Source: SIG607 sp045601805
Lineage (GTDB): Bacteria > Bacillota > Clostridia > Oscillospirales > Acutalibacteraceae
DNA length: 12,981 nucleotides
Reading direction: 5' to 3'
NCBI GenBank assembly: GCA_045601805.1
Contig: JAZSAJ010000024.1
Span: forward strand, 1-12,981
Shown here: positions 1 through 7,671 of the stretch, one piece after another
Layout: every line of letters begins with the position of its first letter
Numbering within the stretch: position 1 is the first letter of the stretch
Translations under genes and position numbers: made by a program
The notes under the pieces: model-generated
Told to the model about the DNA's origin: nothing
Database searches by the model: none
Seen by the model: only the letters and a program-made list of their open reading frames with translations

Positions 1-574
1 TCCTAAAAAACTTGATTTTTTGGCAAACGGCATTAACCACCAAGGCGTTGCGGTTTCTTTTTCGGTGCAAAGTTATGTCACTGTTAGCGATATTTTAAAA
101 ATTGCGCAAGACAAAAACGAACCGCCTTTTATTATTATTTACGATGAAATTAAAAACCCACACAATTTAGGCGCAATAATTAGAACGGCTGAATGTTGCG
201 GTGCCCACGGCATTATAATTCCAAAAAGGCGAAGTGCTTCGCTTAACGCAACGGTTGCTAAATCGGCAAGCGGTGCGCTTGAATATATGGCAGTAGCAAG
301 GGTTACAAACATTGCCGCCACAATAGAAGAACTTAAAGAAAAAGGTGTTTGGGTTTTCGGCGCCGATATGGACGGCAAAGACTATACACAGTTTGATTAC
401 AATATGCCCTGTGCTTTGGTTATTGGAAATGAGGGCAAAGGTATTGGCACACTGGTTGCCAAAAGGTGTGACGAGATTATAAGTCTGCCAATGTTTGGCA
501 AAATAAATTCGCTTAACGCTTCGGTTGCGGCAGGCGTTTTAATGTACGAAGTTGTTAAAAAAAGAAACAAATGA
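1..574 (+). CDS. rlmB: 23S rRNA 2'-O-ribose methyltransferase RlmB (SpoU/TrmH family), 3' part only
   Basis: Cut by the left edge. The frame is open from base 2 and reads PKKLDFLANG before the TTG at 20, so that TTG is an internal Leu codon and not the start. The visible part begins at the end of the N-terminal substrate-binding domain (HQGVA) and continues through the whole SPOUT methyltransferase domain. All three family motifs are present: the NPHNLGAIIRTAE motif, the IGNEGKGI motif, and the C-terminal SLNASVAAGVLMYE motif that forms the trefoil-knot S-adenosylmethionine pocket. Family members methylate the 2'-O of a guanosine in 23S rRNA (G2251 in E. coli) during large-subunit assembly. 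TrmH-like tRNA methylation is an alternative, but the HQG-type N-terminal domain favours RlmB. The next gene starts 17 nt downstream on the same strand, which suggests co-transcription. Confidence 0.92.
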   Translation, partial: PKKLDFLANGINHQGVAVSFSVQSYVTVSDILKIAQDKNEPPFIIIYDEIKNPHNLGAIIRTAECCGAHGIIIPKRRSASLNATVAKSASGALEYMAVARVTNIAATIEELKEKGVWVFGADMDGKDYTQFDYNMPCALVIGNEGKGIGTLVAKRCDEIISLPMFGKINSLNASVAAGVLMYEVVKKRNK

Positions 575-591
575 AGGGAATTTTTTAAAAT

Positions 592-3114
592 ATGAATCCT
601 TTTTCAAAGAAAAAGCGAAATCAAAGTTTATACGATATTTTAACACCCGAAGAAATTGAAGAATTAAAAGAATCTACGGCTAACGAAAAACCAATTTCTC
701 CTTATGTTTTAACTAAGGACGAAATTGAGCACGAGGACGAAAACAAGACATTTTTCCCCGATATTTCTCCTTTTGAAGAACTTAAAAAAAGAATTATGGG
801 CGAAGAAACCGAAGAATTTACCGATGAAGTTGTGTTTACGAACTTTTCGGTAAACACCGAAATTTTTGAGGAAGCCGAAGAAGAAACGGCACAAGAGGAA
901 CCAAAAGAAGATGTGGCTGTTCAACTTTCCGCCTTTGACGATATTACAGGGCCCTACCCTGAAGTAAACGAAGAAGAAGAAAAAGAGGAAGACAACGAAC
1001 TTACACTTTTTCAAATGTGTATACCGTTTCTTACCGATAACGACGGTGAACTTCCAAAAGAAGAGCCACTATATGTTCTTGACAGTGTTGAAAAAATTTT
1101 GGGTATTGAAGAAAATGACAATGTTACAATTAAAGAAATTCCGCTTGGTGAAGAAGAAACAGTTGTTACCAAAATGGAAGACCTTGCCAAAACACAGGTT
1201 ATTTCGGATATTGAAATTATTTCAAGCCAAGAAGTTACAGAACCTAAATCAGAAGACACTCAAAGTTTTACAAAAACAATGCCTGTTATAGTTACTCCCG
1301 AAGGGCTACAAAACAGTTGCGAAATTGATATTTCACCCGAAATGCTTAAAAAAGATTCGCTAAAGTCTGATTTTAGCGGTATTTCCGAAAAAGACCCAGA
1401 TGACGATTTTATTCCAAGTTTTGAATATAGTGGCATTAACGAAACTAAAAAAACGCGAAAACTTTTACACAAAATTCGCAAAAACCGTTTTTTAATGATG
1501 CTTTTGTCAATTTTCGCTTTTTTGTTTGTGGGTATAACCACAATTGTTACTCAAAACAGCGCAGGCAAAAATATTGCCGCTTTAGTAATTGGTTTTATTG
1601 GTGCAGCCGCTTCCGTTTTTTCGGCGTATGACTGTGCAAAAGCGTTACCCTCTTTATTTACAAAACGCACCGAAAGCGATACCTTGTTTTTCTTTACCCA
1701 ATTATTTACACTTACAGGTATGGTTTTTGCCGCATTTAGCGGTCTTGATTCAATTGTTATATTGGGTCTTTCGCTTTCGCTTTGCACAAGCACCTTAACA
1801 AGAAATATTTTCTTATTTAAAAAGGCATCGTATATTTATCAGAACTTCCGCATTGTATCGGCAAGGGGCGAAAAATATACCGTTTCGTTAATAGATGACA
1901 AGCCAACAACATTTGCTATGGCGCACAGGGCTATTGACGGCGATGTTTTGGTTGCCGCAGCCAGGGAAACTTCTTTTCCGCAAAACTTTATGCGCAACAG
2001 CACCGTAGACCGCGATTTAAATTCACTTGTTCGTATTGTGCTTTTAGCAGGCATTGCTATAACCGCTTTGTTTTCGGTGGTTGTTGGTTTTTACCATTCC
2101 GATTTTTCAAGCAGTGTTATTTCTTTTTCGGCGCTTTCTTCACTGCTTTGCCCCTTTATTTTGTTTGGCACTAACACCTTACCCCTTTCTTCTGCAAATG
2201 CAAAATTAAACAAATTGGGCGGTGCGGTGCTTGGTATTAAATCGGCTTTAAAATTAGAAGAATGCAACGCTTTAGCACTTGATTCTTGCAATATTTTTCC
2301 AAAAGGTTCCATAAATCTTTACAGTCTTAAAATTTTAAACGAAAACAATTTAGAAGAAACCATTGCCATTGCGGCAGCTATTACCGAAACAATTAAAAGT
2401 CCGCTTTACCCAATTTTTAAGGCGGCTACCGAAACAAACAGTGAAATTAATATACCTGTTGCCGATTCAATTAAATACGAAGAACGGCTTGGCATTACGG
2501 GTTGGGTTGGCGATAGCCGTGTGTTTATCGGCAACCGCGCTTTAATGCTTGCCCACGAAATTCCCGTTGGCGATGCTGCAGAAGATAAGCGTTTATTAAG
2601 CGAGGGGTATTTCCCTGTTTACCTTGCGCGCGACGGAAAAGCGTGCGCCTTACTGGCGGTAAGTTACGAACCACAAAAGAACATTGCAAAACAATTACAA
2701 AGAATTACCGAAATGGGTATTACTTTGCTTATTAATAACTGTGACCAAAATATTTGCGAAGAAATGCTTTGCGATTATTTTGAACTTTACGCTGATTCGG
2801 TTAAAATTATGAGCGGCAGCGGCGTTCATATGTATAAAAACGCAGTTACAAAAACCGAAAACGATAACGCAAACGGCGTTATGACCGGCAGGCCCGATGC
2901 TTTGGCAGGAATTATAGGTTGTTCGGTTAAAATTAAAAAATCACACACACTGCTTGTTGCGGCTTGTTTAATTTCTATTGCCGTTGGTTTTGTGTATTTT
3001 GCTTACAGCCACTTTTTATTGTCTTCGCTATTTGTTTCGGCGTTTGATATTTTGCTGTTTAAGTTAGCAACGCTGGCTGTAACACTTATTGCATATTTGT
3101 TTACAAAGCCATAA
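592..3114 (+). CDS. Degenerate P-type ATPase-like membrane protein with acidic N-terminal extension
   Basis: An 840-residue protein. Residues 1-283 are hydrophilic and very acidic (Glu runs near 131-140) with no recognised fold. A basic stretch (284-299) leads into hydrophobic segments at about 300-320, 328-348, 364-384, 386-404, 480-502, 785-804 and 806-836. The order after that follows heavy-metal (P1B-like) P-type ATPases: a shortened actuator-like stretch (~425-480), a membrane CP pair (C520-P521), an Asp at the phosphorylation position (D564 in ALALDSCNIF), a nucleotide-domain-like GITGWVGDSRVFIGNRALM (634-652), and a final membrane bundle. The DKTGT motif is reduced to D-S-C-N-I, there is no TGE loop, TGD is replaced by NNCD (715-718), the HP pair is SP (603-604), and GDGxND is absent. 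I infer a catalytically dead, possibly regulatory or scaffold protein; the fold assignment is by eye. The SD is weak (AAGGGA about 12 nt upstream), so translation may be coupled to rlmB. The reading frame is intact, which argues against a recent pseudogene. Confidence 0.68.
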   Translation: MNPFSKKKRNQSLYDILTPEEIEELKESTANEKPISPYVLTKDEIEHEDENKTFFPDISPFEELKKRIMGEETEEFTDEVVFTNFSVNTEIFEEAEEETAQEEPKEDVAVQLSAFDDITGPYPEVNEEEEKEEDNELTLFQMCIPFLTDNDGELPKEEPLYVLDSVEKILGIEENDNVTIKEIPLGEEETVVTKMEDLAKTQVISDIEIISSQEVTEPKSEDTQSFTKTMPVIVTPEGLQNSCEIDISPEMLKKDSLKSDFSGISEKDPDDDFIPSFEYSGINETKKTRKLLHKIRKNRFLMMLLSIFAFLFVGITTIVTQNSAGKNIAALVIGFIGAAASVFSAYDCAKALPSLFTKRTESDTLFFFTQLFTLTGMVFAAFSGLDSIVILGLSLSLCTSTLTRNIFLFKKASYIYQNFRIVSARGEKYTVSLIDDKPTTFAMAHRAIDGDVLVAAARETSFPQNFMRNSTVDRDLNSLVRIVLLAGIAITALFSVVVGFYHSDFSSSVISFSALSSLLCPFILFGTNTLPLSSANAKLNKLGGAVLGIKSALKLEECNALALDSCNIFPKGSINLYSLKILNENNLEETIAIAAAITETIKSPLYPIFKAATETNSEINIPVADSIKYEERLGITGWVGDSRVFIGNRALMLAHEIPVGDAAEDKRLLSEGYFPVYLARDGKACALLAVSYEPQKNIAKQLQRITEMGITLLINNCDQNICEEMLCDYFELYADSVKIMSGSGVHMYKNAVTKTENDNANGVMTGRPDALAGIIGCSVKIKKSHTLLVAACLISIAVGFVYFAYSHFLLSSLFVSAFDILLFKLATLAVTLIAYLFTKP

Positions 3115-3124
3115 AAAGTATAAA

Positions 3125-3131
3125 AAGGAGG
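3125..3131 (+). promoter_or_regulatory. Strong ribosome binding site of the O-antigen-ligase-like gene
   Basis: An AAGGAGG-type Shine-Dalgarno sequence lies about 7-8 nt before the ATG at 3139. It fixes that start and implies efficient independent initiation, in contrast to the weak site of the preceding gene. Confidence 0.75.
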
Positions 3132-3138
3132 CGTTTTT

Positions 3139-4314
3139 ATGAAAGACAGCGCAAACCGTTTAAATATTCTTGCAAACACTTTTTTTGCAAACAATATTTA
3201 TACCGTTGTTATTTGTTTTTTATCGGTTGTTGCTTGTTTTACGCACCATAAAATAACCCCTTTAATTATTTATGCCTGCGGTATTTTTATTGCCGTGTTT
3301 CCTAAAACGCAAAAAGAACTTTTTAAATATAAAAGTTCTTTCTTTGCTTTTGCCTTTTTGCTTTTAAGTATGCTTACGGCATATTTTAACGACAACTCAA
3401 AAGGGCTTTCGCTTTCCTTTTTGTTTTTAATGATTACCGTTATTGGCATTTATTTAAGAAGCACCATGACAAAAGAACTTTTTGAATGGGCACTTAATTT
3501 AATTTGCGCTGCCTGTATAATTGTTTTTATTGGTTGTGTAGTTTCAAAAACAGCAAACCTTAATGTACCCTCTTACCGTTGTACTTTGTGGTTTTACAAC
3601 AGCAATTATTTGGGTTCTCTTTTGGCAGGTTGTATTCTTATTTGCGCATATAAAATAGCCACAAAAAAAGGCAAAGATATTGTTTATTACCTCATTGCTT
3701 TGGGCTGTGGCATTTGTTTGTATTTCACGGGAAGTATGTTTGCGTTTTTAGAAGTGTTTGCCGGTGTTTCGGTATTGCTTTCACTAACAGGAAAACACCG
3801 TTTGCTTCGTTGGTTTTTGGTTATTTGCATTTTTGGGCTTTTGTTTTTATATCTTGTGCCCGAAATTTTTCCGCGCTTAAGCGAATCTAACATAACTACC
3901 GACAACCGCGTTTTAATATGGCAAGACACCATTGACAATATACCCAATAATTTTCTTTTCGGCAAAGGATTTTTCACATATCGCACCTTAACAAATGTGC
4001 GCTATTTAACCAGCCACGCCCACAATTTTGTTTTAGAACTTTTATTAAGTTTTGGTATTGTGGGAACATTTTTAGTAAGTATTTGCTTTATACTTTATTT
4101 TCGTACTTTAATAATCTGCAACCGACTGCTTCGTAAAAGCCATATAAACGCTTTAATTTTAGCCGTTGGTGCCGCAGTTTTATTACACGCCACAACCGAT
4201 ATGACTATGATTTGGTCGCAAACTGCAATTTTTTACGCAGTTATAATGTCGGGTTTGGGCGCCGAAGAAAAAACAGTAGCCAGGTTAAGAAACACTTGGA
4301 ATAAACATATTTAA
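3139..4314 (+). CDS. O-antigen ligase / polymerase family (Wzy_C-like) membrane protein
   Basis: A 391-residue polytopic membrane protein with about ten hydrophobic segments spread over its length. The C-terminal half carries the pattern of the O-antigen ligase/Wzy_C superfamily: NRVLIW (N256-W261) with a following P..N.LFGKGF stretch, then SHAHNFVLELLLSFGIVG (about 292-309) and a last conserved HATTD (350-354). The Arg in the first motif and the His in HAHN are the residues usually conserved for glycan transfer from an undecaprenyl-linked donor outside the membrane. A Gram-positive organism has no lipopolysaccharide, so the role may be in capsule, teichoic acid or another cell-wall glycan, or in protein glycosylation; the substrate cannot be read from the sequence. 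It lies 24 nt after the P-type ATPase-like gene and 12 nt before metG, so it is probably in the same transcript. No other polysaccharide gene is nearby. Confidence 0.8.
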   Translation: MKDSANRLNILANTFFANNIYTVVICFLSVVACFTHHKITPLIIYACGIFIAVFPKTQKELFKYKSSFFAFAFLLLSMLTAYFNDNSKGLSLSFLFLMITVIGIYLRSTMTKELFEWALNLICAACIIVFIGCVVSKTANLNVPSYRCTLWFYNSNYLGSLLAGCILICAYKIATKKGKDIVYYLIALGCGICLYFTGSMFAFLEVFAGVSVLLSLTGKHRLLRWFLVICIFGLLFLYLVPEIFPRLSESNITTDNRVLIWQDTIDNIPNNFLFGKGFFTYRTLTNVRYLTSHAHNFVLELLLSFGIVGTFLVSICFILYFRTLIICNRLLRKSHINALILAVGAAVLLHATTDMTMIWSQTAIFYAVIMSGLGAEEKTVARLRNTWNKHI

Positions 4315-4326
4315 GGAGAAACAATT

Positions 4327-6246
4327 ATGGAAAACAAAAAGTTTTATATTACCACCGCTATTGCTTATGCTTCTAGCAAACCGCATATCGGCAACGCTTA
4401 CGATATTGTTTTAGCGGATATGATTGCGCGTTACAAACGCCTTTTGGGTTATGATGTTTATTTTATGACCGGTTCTGACGAACACGGCCAAAAAATTGAA
4501 GAAAAAGCAAAGGAAAAAGGTATTTCTCCAAAGGAATATGTTGATAATGCTGCAGGCCAAATTAAAGCGGTGTGGAACAGTCTTAACACAACATACGATA
4601 AATTTATTCGCACAACCGATAAAGACCACGAAGAAGCCGTTTCTAAAATATTTAAGAAACTTTACGAACAGGGCGATATTTACAAAAGCGAATACGAAGG
4701 CAAATACTGTGTGCCTTGCGAATCGTTCTTTACCGCTTCACAATTAGTTGACGGCAAATGCCCCGACTGCGGACGCGATGTTAGCGATGCAAAAGAAGAA
4801 GCGTATTTCTTGAAACTTGGCAAATACCAAGACCGCCTTTTAAAATATTACGAAGAAAACCCCGATTTTATAAAACCCGAATCAAGAAAGAACGAAATGA
4901 TTAACAACTTCTTAAAACCCGGCCTTTCTGATTTGTGCGTTTCAAGAACTTCGTTTAAATGGGGTATTCCTGTAAGTTTTGACGATAAACATGTAATTTA
5001 TGTTTGGCTTGATGCCCTTTCAAACTATGCAACGGGTATTGGCTATAACCCCGACGGCAGCAGTGATATGTATAAAAAATACTGGCCTGCCGATTTGCAC
5101 GTTATTGGCAAAGATATTGTGCGTTTTCACACAATTTACTGGCCCATTATTCTTATGGCTTTGGGAGAACCGCTGCCAAAACAGGTGCTTGGTCACCCGT
5201 GGGTGCTTGTAGGCGAAGACAAAATGAGTAAATCTAAGGGCAACACCATTTATGCCGATGAACTGGCAAGCCGTTTTGGTGTTGACGCCGTTAGGTATTA
5301 TTTGCTTTCTGAAGTTTCCTTTGCTAATGACGGAAGTATTACCTATGAAAGTTTTATAAACAAATTTAATGCCGAACTTGCCAACATTTACGGCAACCTT
5401 GTTAACCGTTCTATTGCTATGACAAACAAGTATTTTGGCGGAAAAGTACAGGCAAAAGTTTATTTAAACGAATGTGAAAAAGATTTATTTGCTTGTATAG
5501 AAAAGTCGGTCAAAGAGTACACCGAACAAATGGATACCTACCACAATGCCGATGCTTGTGAAACGGTATTAAACCTTGCAAAGCGCCTTAATAAGTATAT
5601 TGATGAAACAATGCCTTGGGCGCTTGCTAAAAACCCAGATGATGCCGATTATTTAGAAGGTGTACTTTACAATTTGCTTGAAGCAATTAGAATTTTGGGC
5701 GTGTTGCTTTTGCCGATTATTCCCGAAACTGCCGAAAAAATTGCCGACCTTATTGGCAGTGACAATAAAGACACAACCTTTGGCGCGGTTAAAGAATTTA
5801 GCGTAAAAGAAGCAGTTCCGCTTTTTGCACGGCTTGATAGTGCTAAAGTTTTAGAAGAAATTGCCGCAGAAAATGAAGCCAAGGCAAAAGAAGCCGAAAA
5901 AGCCGAAAACACAGTAAGTTTAGCGCAAATTACAATTGATGACTTTGCTAAAGTTGAACTTAAAACCGCAAAGGTTATTGCGTGTGAGCCCATTCCACGC
6001 GCCAAAAAACTTTTAAAATTAACCTTAAACGATGGCAGCGGCAAAGACCGAATAGTTGCTTCGGGTATTGCAAAATGGTATAGCCCCGAAGATTTAATTG
6101 GCCATACCGTTATTGTGGTTGCTAACCTTAAACCCGCTGTGCTTTGCGGTGTTGAATCTAACGGTATGATTTTGGCTGCCGACGAAGATGACACAGTTAA
6201 GGTTATTTTTGCCGACGGAATTAAAGAAGGCAGTAAAATTAGATAA
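4327..6246 (+). CDS. metG: Methionyl-tRNA synthetase with C-terminal tRNA-binding domain
   Basis: A 639-residue class I aminoacyl-tRNA synthetase that charges tRNA-Met, including initiator tRNA, with methionine in the cytoplasm. The HIGH motif is HIGN (20-23) and the KMSKS motif is K299-S303. Between them is one zinc knuckle with C128/C131 and C145/C148. The anticodon-binding helical domain follows. Residues from about 537 to the end form an EMAP/Arc1p-type OB fold (tRNA_bind; VELKTAKVIACEP, then LANLKP-like VVANLKPAVLCGVESNGMILAA), which is known to help dimerisation and tRNA binding. A GGAGAA SD lies just before the ATG, 12 nt after the preceding gene. With so short a gap there is no room for a T-box or S-box leader directly upstream, so control must be at the operon promoter outside this window. 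The stop codon overlaps the tatD start. Confidence 0.97.
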   Translation: MENKKFYITTAIAYASSKPHIGNAYDIVLADMIARYKRLLGYDVYFMTGSDEHGQKIEEKAKEKGISPKEYVDNAAGQIKAVWNSLNTTYDKFIRTTDKDHEEAVSKIFKKLYEQGDIYKSEYEGKYCVPCESFFTASQLVDGKCPDCGRDVSDAKEEAYFLKLGKYQDRLLKYYEENPDFIKPESRKNEMINNFLKPGLSDLCVSRTSFKWGIPVSFDDKHVIYVWLDALSNYATGIGYNPDGSSDMYKKYWPADLHVIGKDIVRFHTIYWPIILMALGEPLPKQVLGHPWVLVGEDKMSKSKGNTIYADELASRFGVDAVRYYLLSEVSFANDGSITYESFINKFNAELANIYGNLVNRSIAMTNKYFGGKVQAKVYLNECEKDLFACIEKSVKEYTEQMDTYHNADACETVLNLAKRLNKYIDETMPWALAKNPDDADYLEGVLYNLLEAIRILGVLLLPIIPETAEKIADLIGSDNKDTTFGAVKEFSVKEAVPLFARLDSAKVLEEIAAENEAKAKEAEKAENTVSLAQITIDDFAKVELKTAKVIACEPIPRAKKLLKLTLNDGSGKDRIVASGIAKWYSPEDLIGHTVIVVANLKPAVLCGVESNGMILAADEDDTVKVIFADGIKEGSKIR

Positions 6247-7040
6247 TGGAATACTGTTTTTATAATGAAAAATTAACCGCACCGGTTATTTTTGATACCC
6301 ACGCGCATTTTGACGATGAGCGTTTTGACGGTGACCGCGAAGAACTTTTTACCGTTCTTAATTCTTCTTACGGTGTGGGCGGAATAATTAACTGCGGTTG
6401 CGATTTAAAATCAAGCCAAAAATGTATTGAATTTTCAAAAAAATTCCCATTTTTGTATTCGGCAGTTGGTTTCCACCCCGAATTTGCAGCCAATAACGAC
6501 TGCGATTTAAAAGAATTAGAAAATCTTTTACAAGAAGAAAAAGTGGTTGCCGTTGGCGAAATTGGGTTAGACTATTATTGGGATAAAGAGCATAAAGAGC
6601 GCCAAAAAGAAATTTTTGTGAAACAAATTTTACTTTCAAAAAAAGCAAATAAACCCATAATTATACACGACCGCGATGCCCACGAAGACACACTTAACAT
6701 TTTAAAAGAATATAAGCCAAAGGGTGTTCTTCACTGTTTTTCGGGAAGTAGCGAAATGGCACAAGAAGTTGTTAAACTTGGGCTGTATATTGGTGTTGGC
6801 GGTAGTTTAACCTTTAAAAACAATAAAAAACTTCCGGAGGTTGTAAAAAATATACCCTTAAACCGCATTTTGCTTGAAACCGACGCGCCGTATATGGCGC
6901 CCGAACCGTTCCGCGGCAAAACCAACCACAGCGGTCTTATTATTTATGTTGCCCAAAAACTTTCTGAAATTTTAAATATTTCGGTAACTGAAGTTCTAAA
7001 TACAACCTATAAAAACGCCCAAAATCTGTTTGGCATTTAA
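6246..7040 (+). CDS. tatD: TatD family metal-dependent hydrolase / DNase
   Basis: A 264-residue TIM-barrel metallohydrolase of the TatD/YcfH family. The expected metal ligands are all visible: H19 and H21 in DTHAH, E105 in GEIGLD, H141 in IIHDRD, H163 in LHCFSG and D213 in ETDAPY. Family members act as 3'-5' exonucleases or endonucleases in DNA repair and turnover, but the physiological role in Firmicutes is not firmly settled. The ATG overlaps the metG stop by one base (TAATG), a classic translational coupling. The N-terminus is about 14 residues longer than is typical, because no other start codon lies between the coupled ATG and DTHAH. The metG-tatD order is common in Firmicutes. Confidence 0.95.
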   Translation: MEYCFYNEKLTAPVIFDTHAHFDDERFDGDREELFTVLNSSYGVGGIINCGCDLKSSQKCIEFSKKFPFLYSAVGFHPEFAANNDCDLKELENLLQEEKVVAVGEIGLDYYWDKEHKERQKEIFVKQILLSKKANKPIIIHDRDAHEDTLNILKEYKPKGVLHCFSGSSEMAQEVVKLGLYIGVGGSLTFKNNKKLPEVVKNIPLNRILLETDAPYMAPEPFRGKTNHSGLIIYVAQKLSEILNISVTEVLNTTYKNAQNLFGI

Positions 7041-7049
7041 AAGAATAAA

Positions 7050-7089
7050 CCCCGCCTCTCTGCTAATAATAAAAGAGAAAGCGGGGTGA
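7050..7089 (+). promoter_or_regulatory. Hairpin that occludes the Shine-Dalgarno of the downstream mini-gene
   Basis: CCCCGC (7050-7055) pairs with GCGGGG (7081-7086). After a small internal loop, TCTCT (7057-7061) pairs with AGAGA (7074-7078), leaving a 12-nt AU-rich loop. The right arm GGGGTGA (7083-7089) is also the best SD for the ATG at 7096, so in the folded state the ribosome site is paired. The sequence after the stem (TGACTTTTA) is a poor U tract, so this does not look like a normal terminator for tatD, although a weak one cannot be excluded. Confidence 0.55.
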
Positions 7090-7095
7090 CTTTTA

Positions 7096-7218
7096 ATGAA
7101 CCAAAATTATGATAACAACAACCAAAACAAAAACGAACAAAATAAGAAAAACGAACAGAACAAAAACAACCAGAACAAGAAAAACGAACAAAACAAAAAG
7201 AACGACCAAAATAAATAA
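7096..7218 (+). CDS. 40-residue Asn/Lys/Gln-rich low-complexity small protein
   Basis: The frame opens with ATG 7096 and runs 40 codons to TAA, with GGTGA 6 nt upstream of the ATG. The product starts MNQNYDNNNQ and continues as five short tandem units of the form NK(K)N(E/N/D)Q, ending NK. It has one Tyr, no hydrophobic core and no Cys, so it is almost certainly disordered, and it is hydrophilic and net positive. It lies between tatD and a strong terminator, so it closes the + strand operon. I recognise no family. Asn/Gln-rich small proteins occur among spore (gamma-type acid-soluble) proteins of endospore formers, but this resemblance is only compositional. Evidence for coding is the intact frame, the plausible SD and the following terminator; AT-rich repeat DNA without a stop could arise by chance. 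Confidence 0.55.
   Translation: MNQNYDNNNQNKNEQNKKNEQNKNNQNKKNEQNKKNDQNK
7126..7215 (+). repeat. Short tandem repeats inside the mini-gene (15/18-bp units)
   Basis: Purine-rich units of about 15 or 18 bp, close to AAYAARAAAAACGAACAR, follow each other in frame from codon 11 to the end and encode NKNEQ, NKKNEQ, NKNNQ, NKKNEQ and NKKNDQ. Length changes are always multiples of three, as expected if the repeat number varies under coding constraint. Confidence 0.7.
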
Positions 7219-7231
7219 ATAACTAAATATA

Positions 7232-7260
7232 AAAACCTCAAAGCCCTGCTTTGAGGTTTT
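7232..7260. terminator. Bidirectional Rho-independent terminator between the mini-gene and mrnC
   Basis: A perfect 13-bp inverted repeat, AAAACCTCAAAGC (7232-7244) and GCTTTGAGGTTTT (7248-7260), with a 3-nt loop. T runs follow in both directions (TTTTGTTTT on +, TTTTTATATTT on -). It sits between convergent transcription units and should stop both. Confidence 0.93.
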
Positions 7261-7263
7261 GTT

Positions 7264-7671
7264 TTATATACTTTTCCAAATTACAGCGAAAAGTTCTTTT
7301 GCCCTGTTTATATTTTCGGTTAAATAAAGATAACCAAAAAGTGTTTCTAACCCTGTGGCACTATGGTATTCGGCATTACTTGCGTTTTTAGGGGTATTGT
7401 TTGTGTGAAAATTTCTGCCCCGTTTATAAATGGCTTCTTCGGTTTCGGTAAGAAGTTCCTTTATAATTTCGTACGCCTTTGCCTGTGCCGTTGCTTTAAC
7501 ATATTCAACGCTACTTGTGTGCAGTTCTTTTGATTGTCGCGGTGTTTTTGCAAGTTCTTTTCTTACAAACAAGGTATAAACCGCATCGCCCACAAAAGCG
7601 TAGGTTGCAGGGTTTAAATTTTTAACTAACTGTTCATCAATCAACATATTCAAATTCAAATCCGTTGACAT
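7264..7671 (-). CDS. mrnC: Mini-ribonuclease III
   Basis: A 135-residue protein with only the RNase III catalytic fold and no double-strand RNA-binding domain, as in Mini-III. Mini-III is a homodimer that trims the ends of 23S rRNA precursors in Firmicutes. Visible motifs are the FVGDAVY motif with catalytic D29, KRGRN in the middle, and ATGLETLFGYLYL with E109. Start choice: ATG 7671 has a GAAGGGG SD about 9 nt upstream; an alternative ATG at 7647 has no clear SD. With the preferred start the gene overlaps obgE by 35 nt, implying coupling. In many Firmicutes mrnC follows cysS and precedes rlmB; here it is the last gene of the L21/L27/obgE operon. Confidence 0.94.
   Translation of the reverse strand: MSTDLNLNMLIDEQLVKNLNPATYAFVGDAVYTLFVRKELAKTPRQSKELHTSSVEYVKATAQAKAYEIIKELLTETEEAIYKRGRNFHTNNTPKNASNAEYHSATGLETLFGYLYLTENINRAKELFAVIWKSI

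Noticed and set aside
20..22. TTG as start of an RlmB-like gene
   Set aside because: The frame is open upstream to base 2 with family-like residues and the TTG lies inside the N-terminal domain; the gene is cut by the window edge.
592..3114. Functional heavy-metal P-type ATPase
   Set aside because: DKTGT, TGE, TGD and GDGxND are missing or changed, and there is no metal-binding CxxC domain.
4315..4326. T-box or S-box riboswitch before metG
   Set aside because: Only 12 nt separate metG from the preceding gene, and they hold just the SD.
5667..6194. 175-residue reverse frame inside metG
   Set aside because: Antisense shadow of the 3' part of metG; Ser/Ala-rich product with no motif and no SD or promoter of its own.
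7126..7215. CRISPR-like array
   Set aside because: The units are 15-18 bp, adjacent with no unique spacers, and in frame with a coding sequence.
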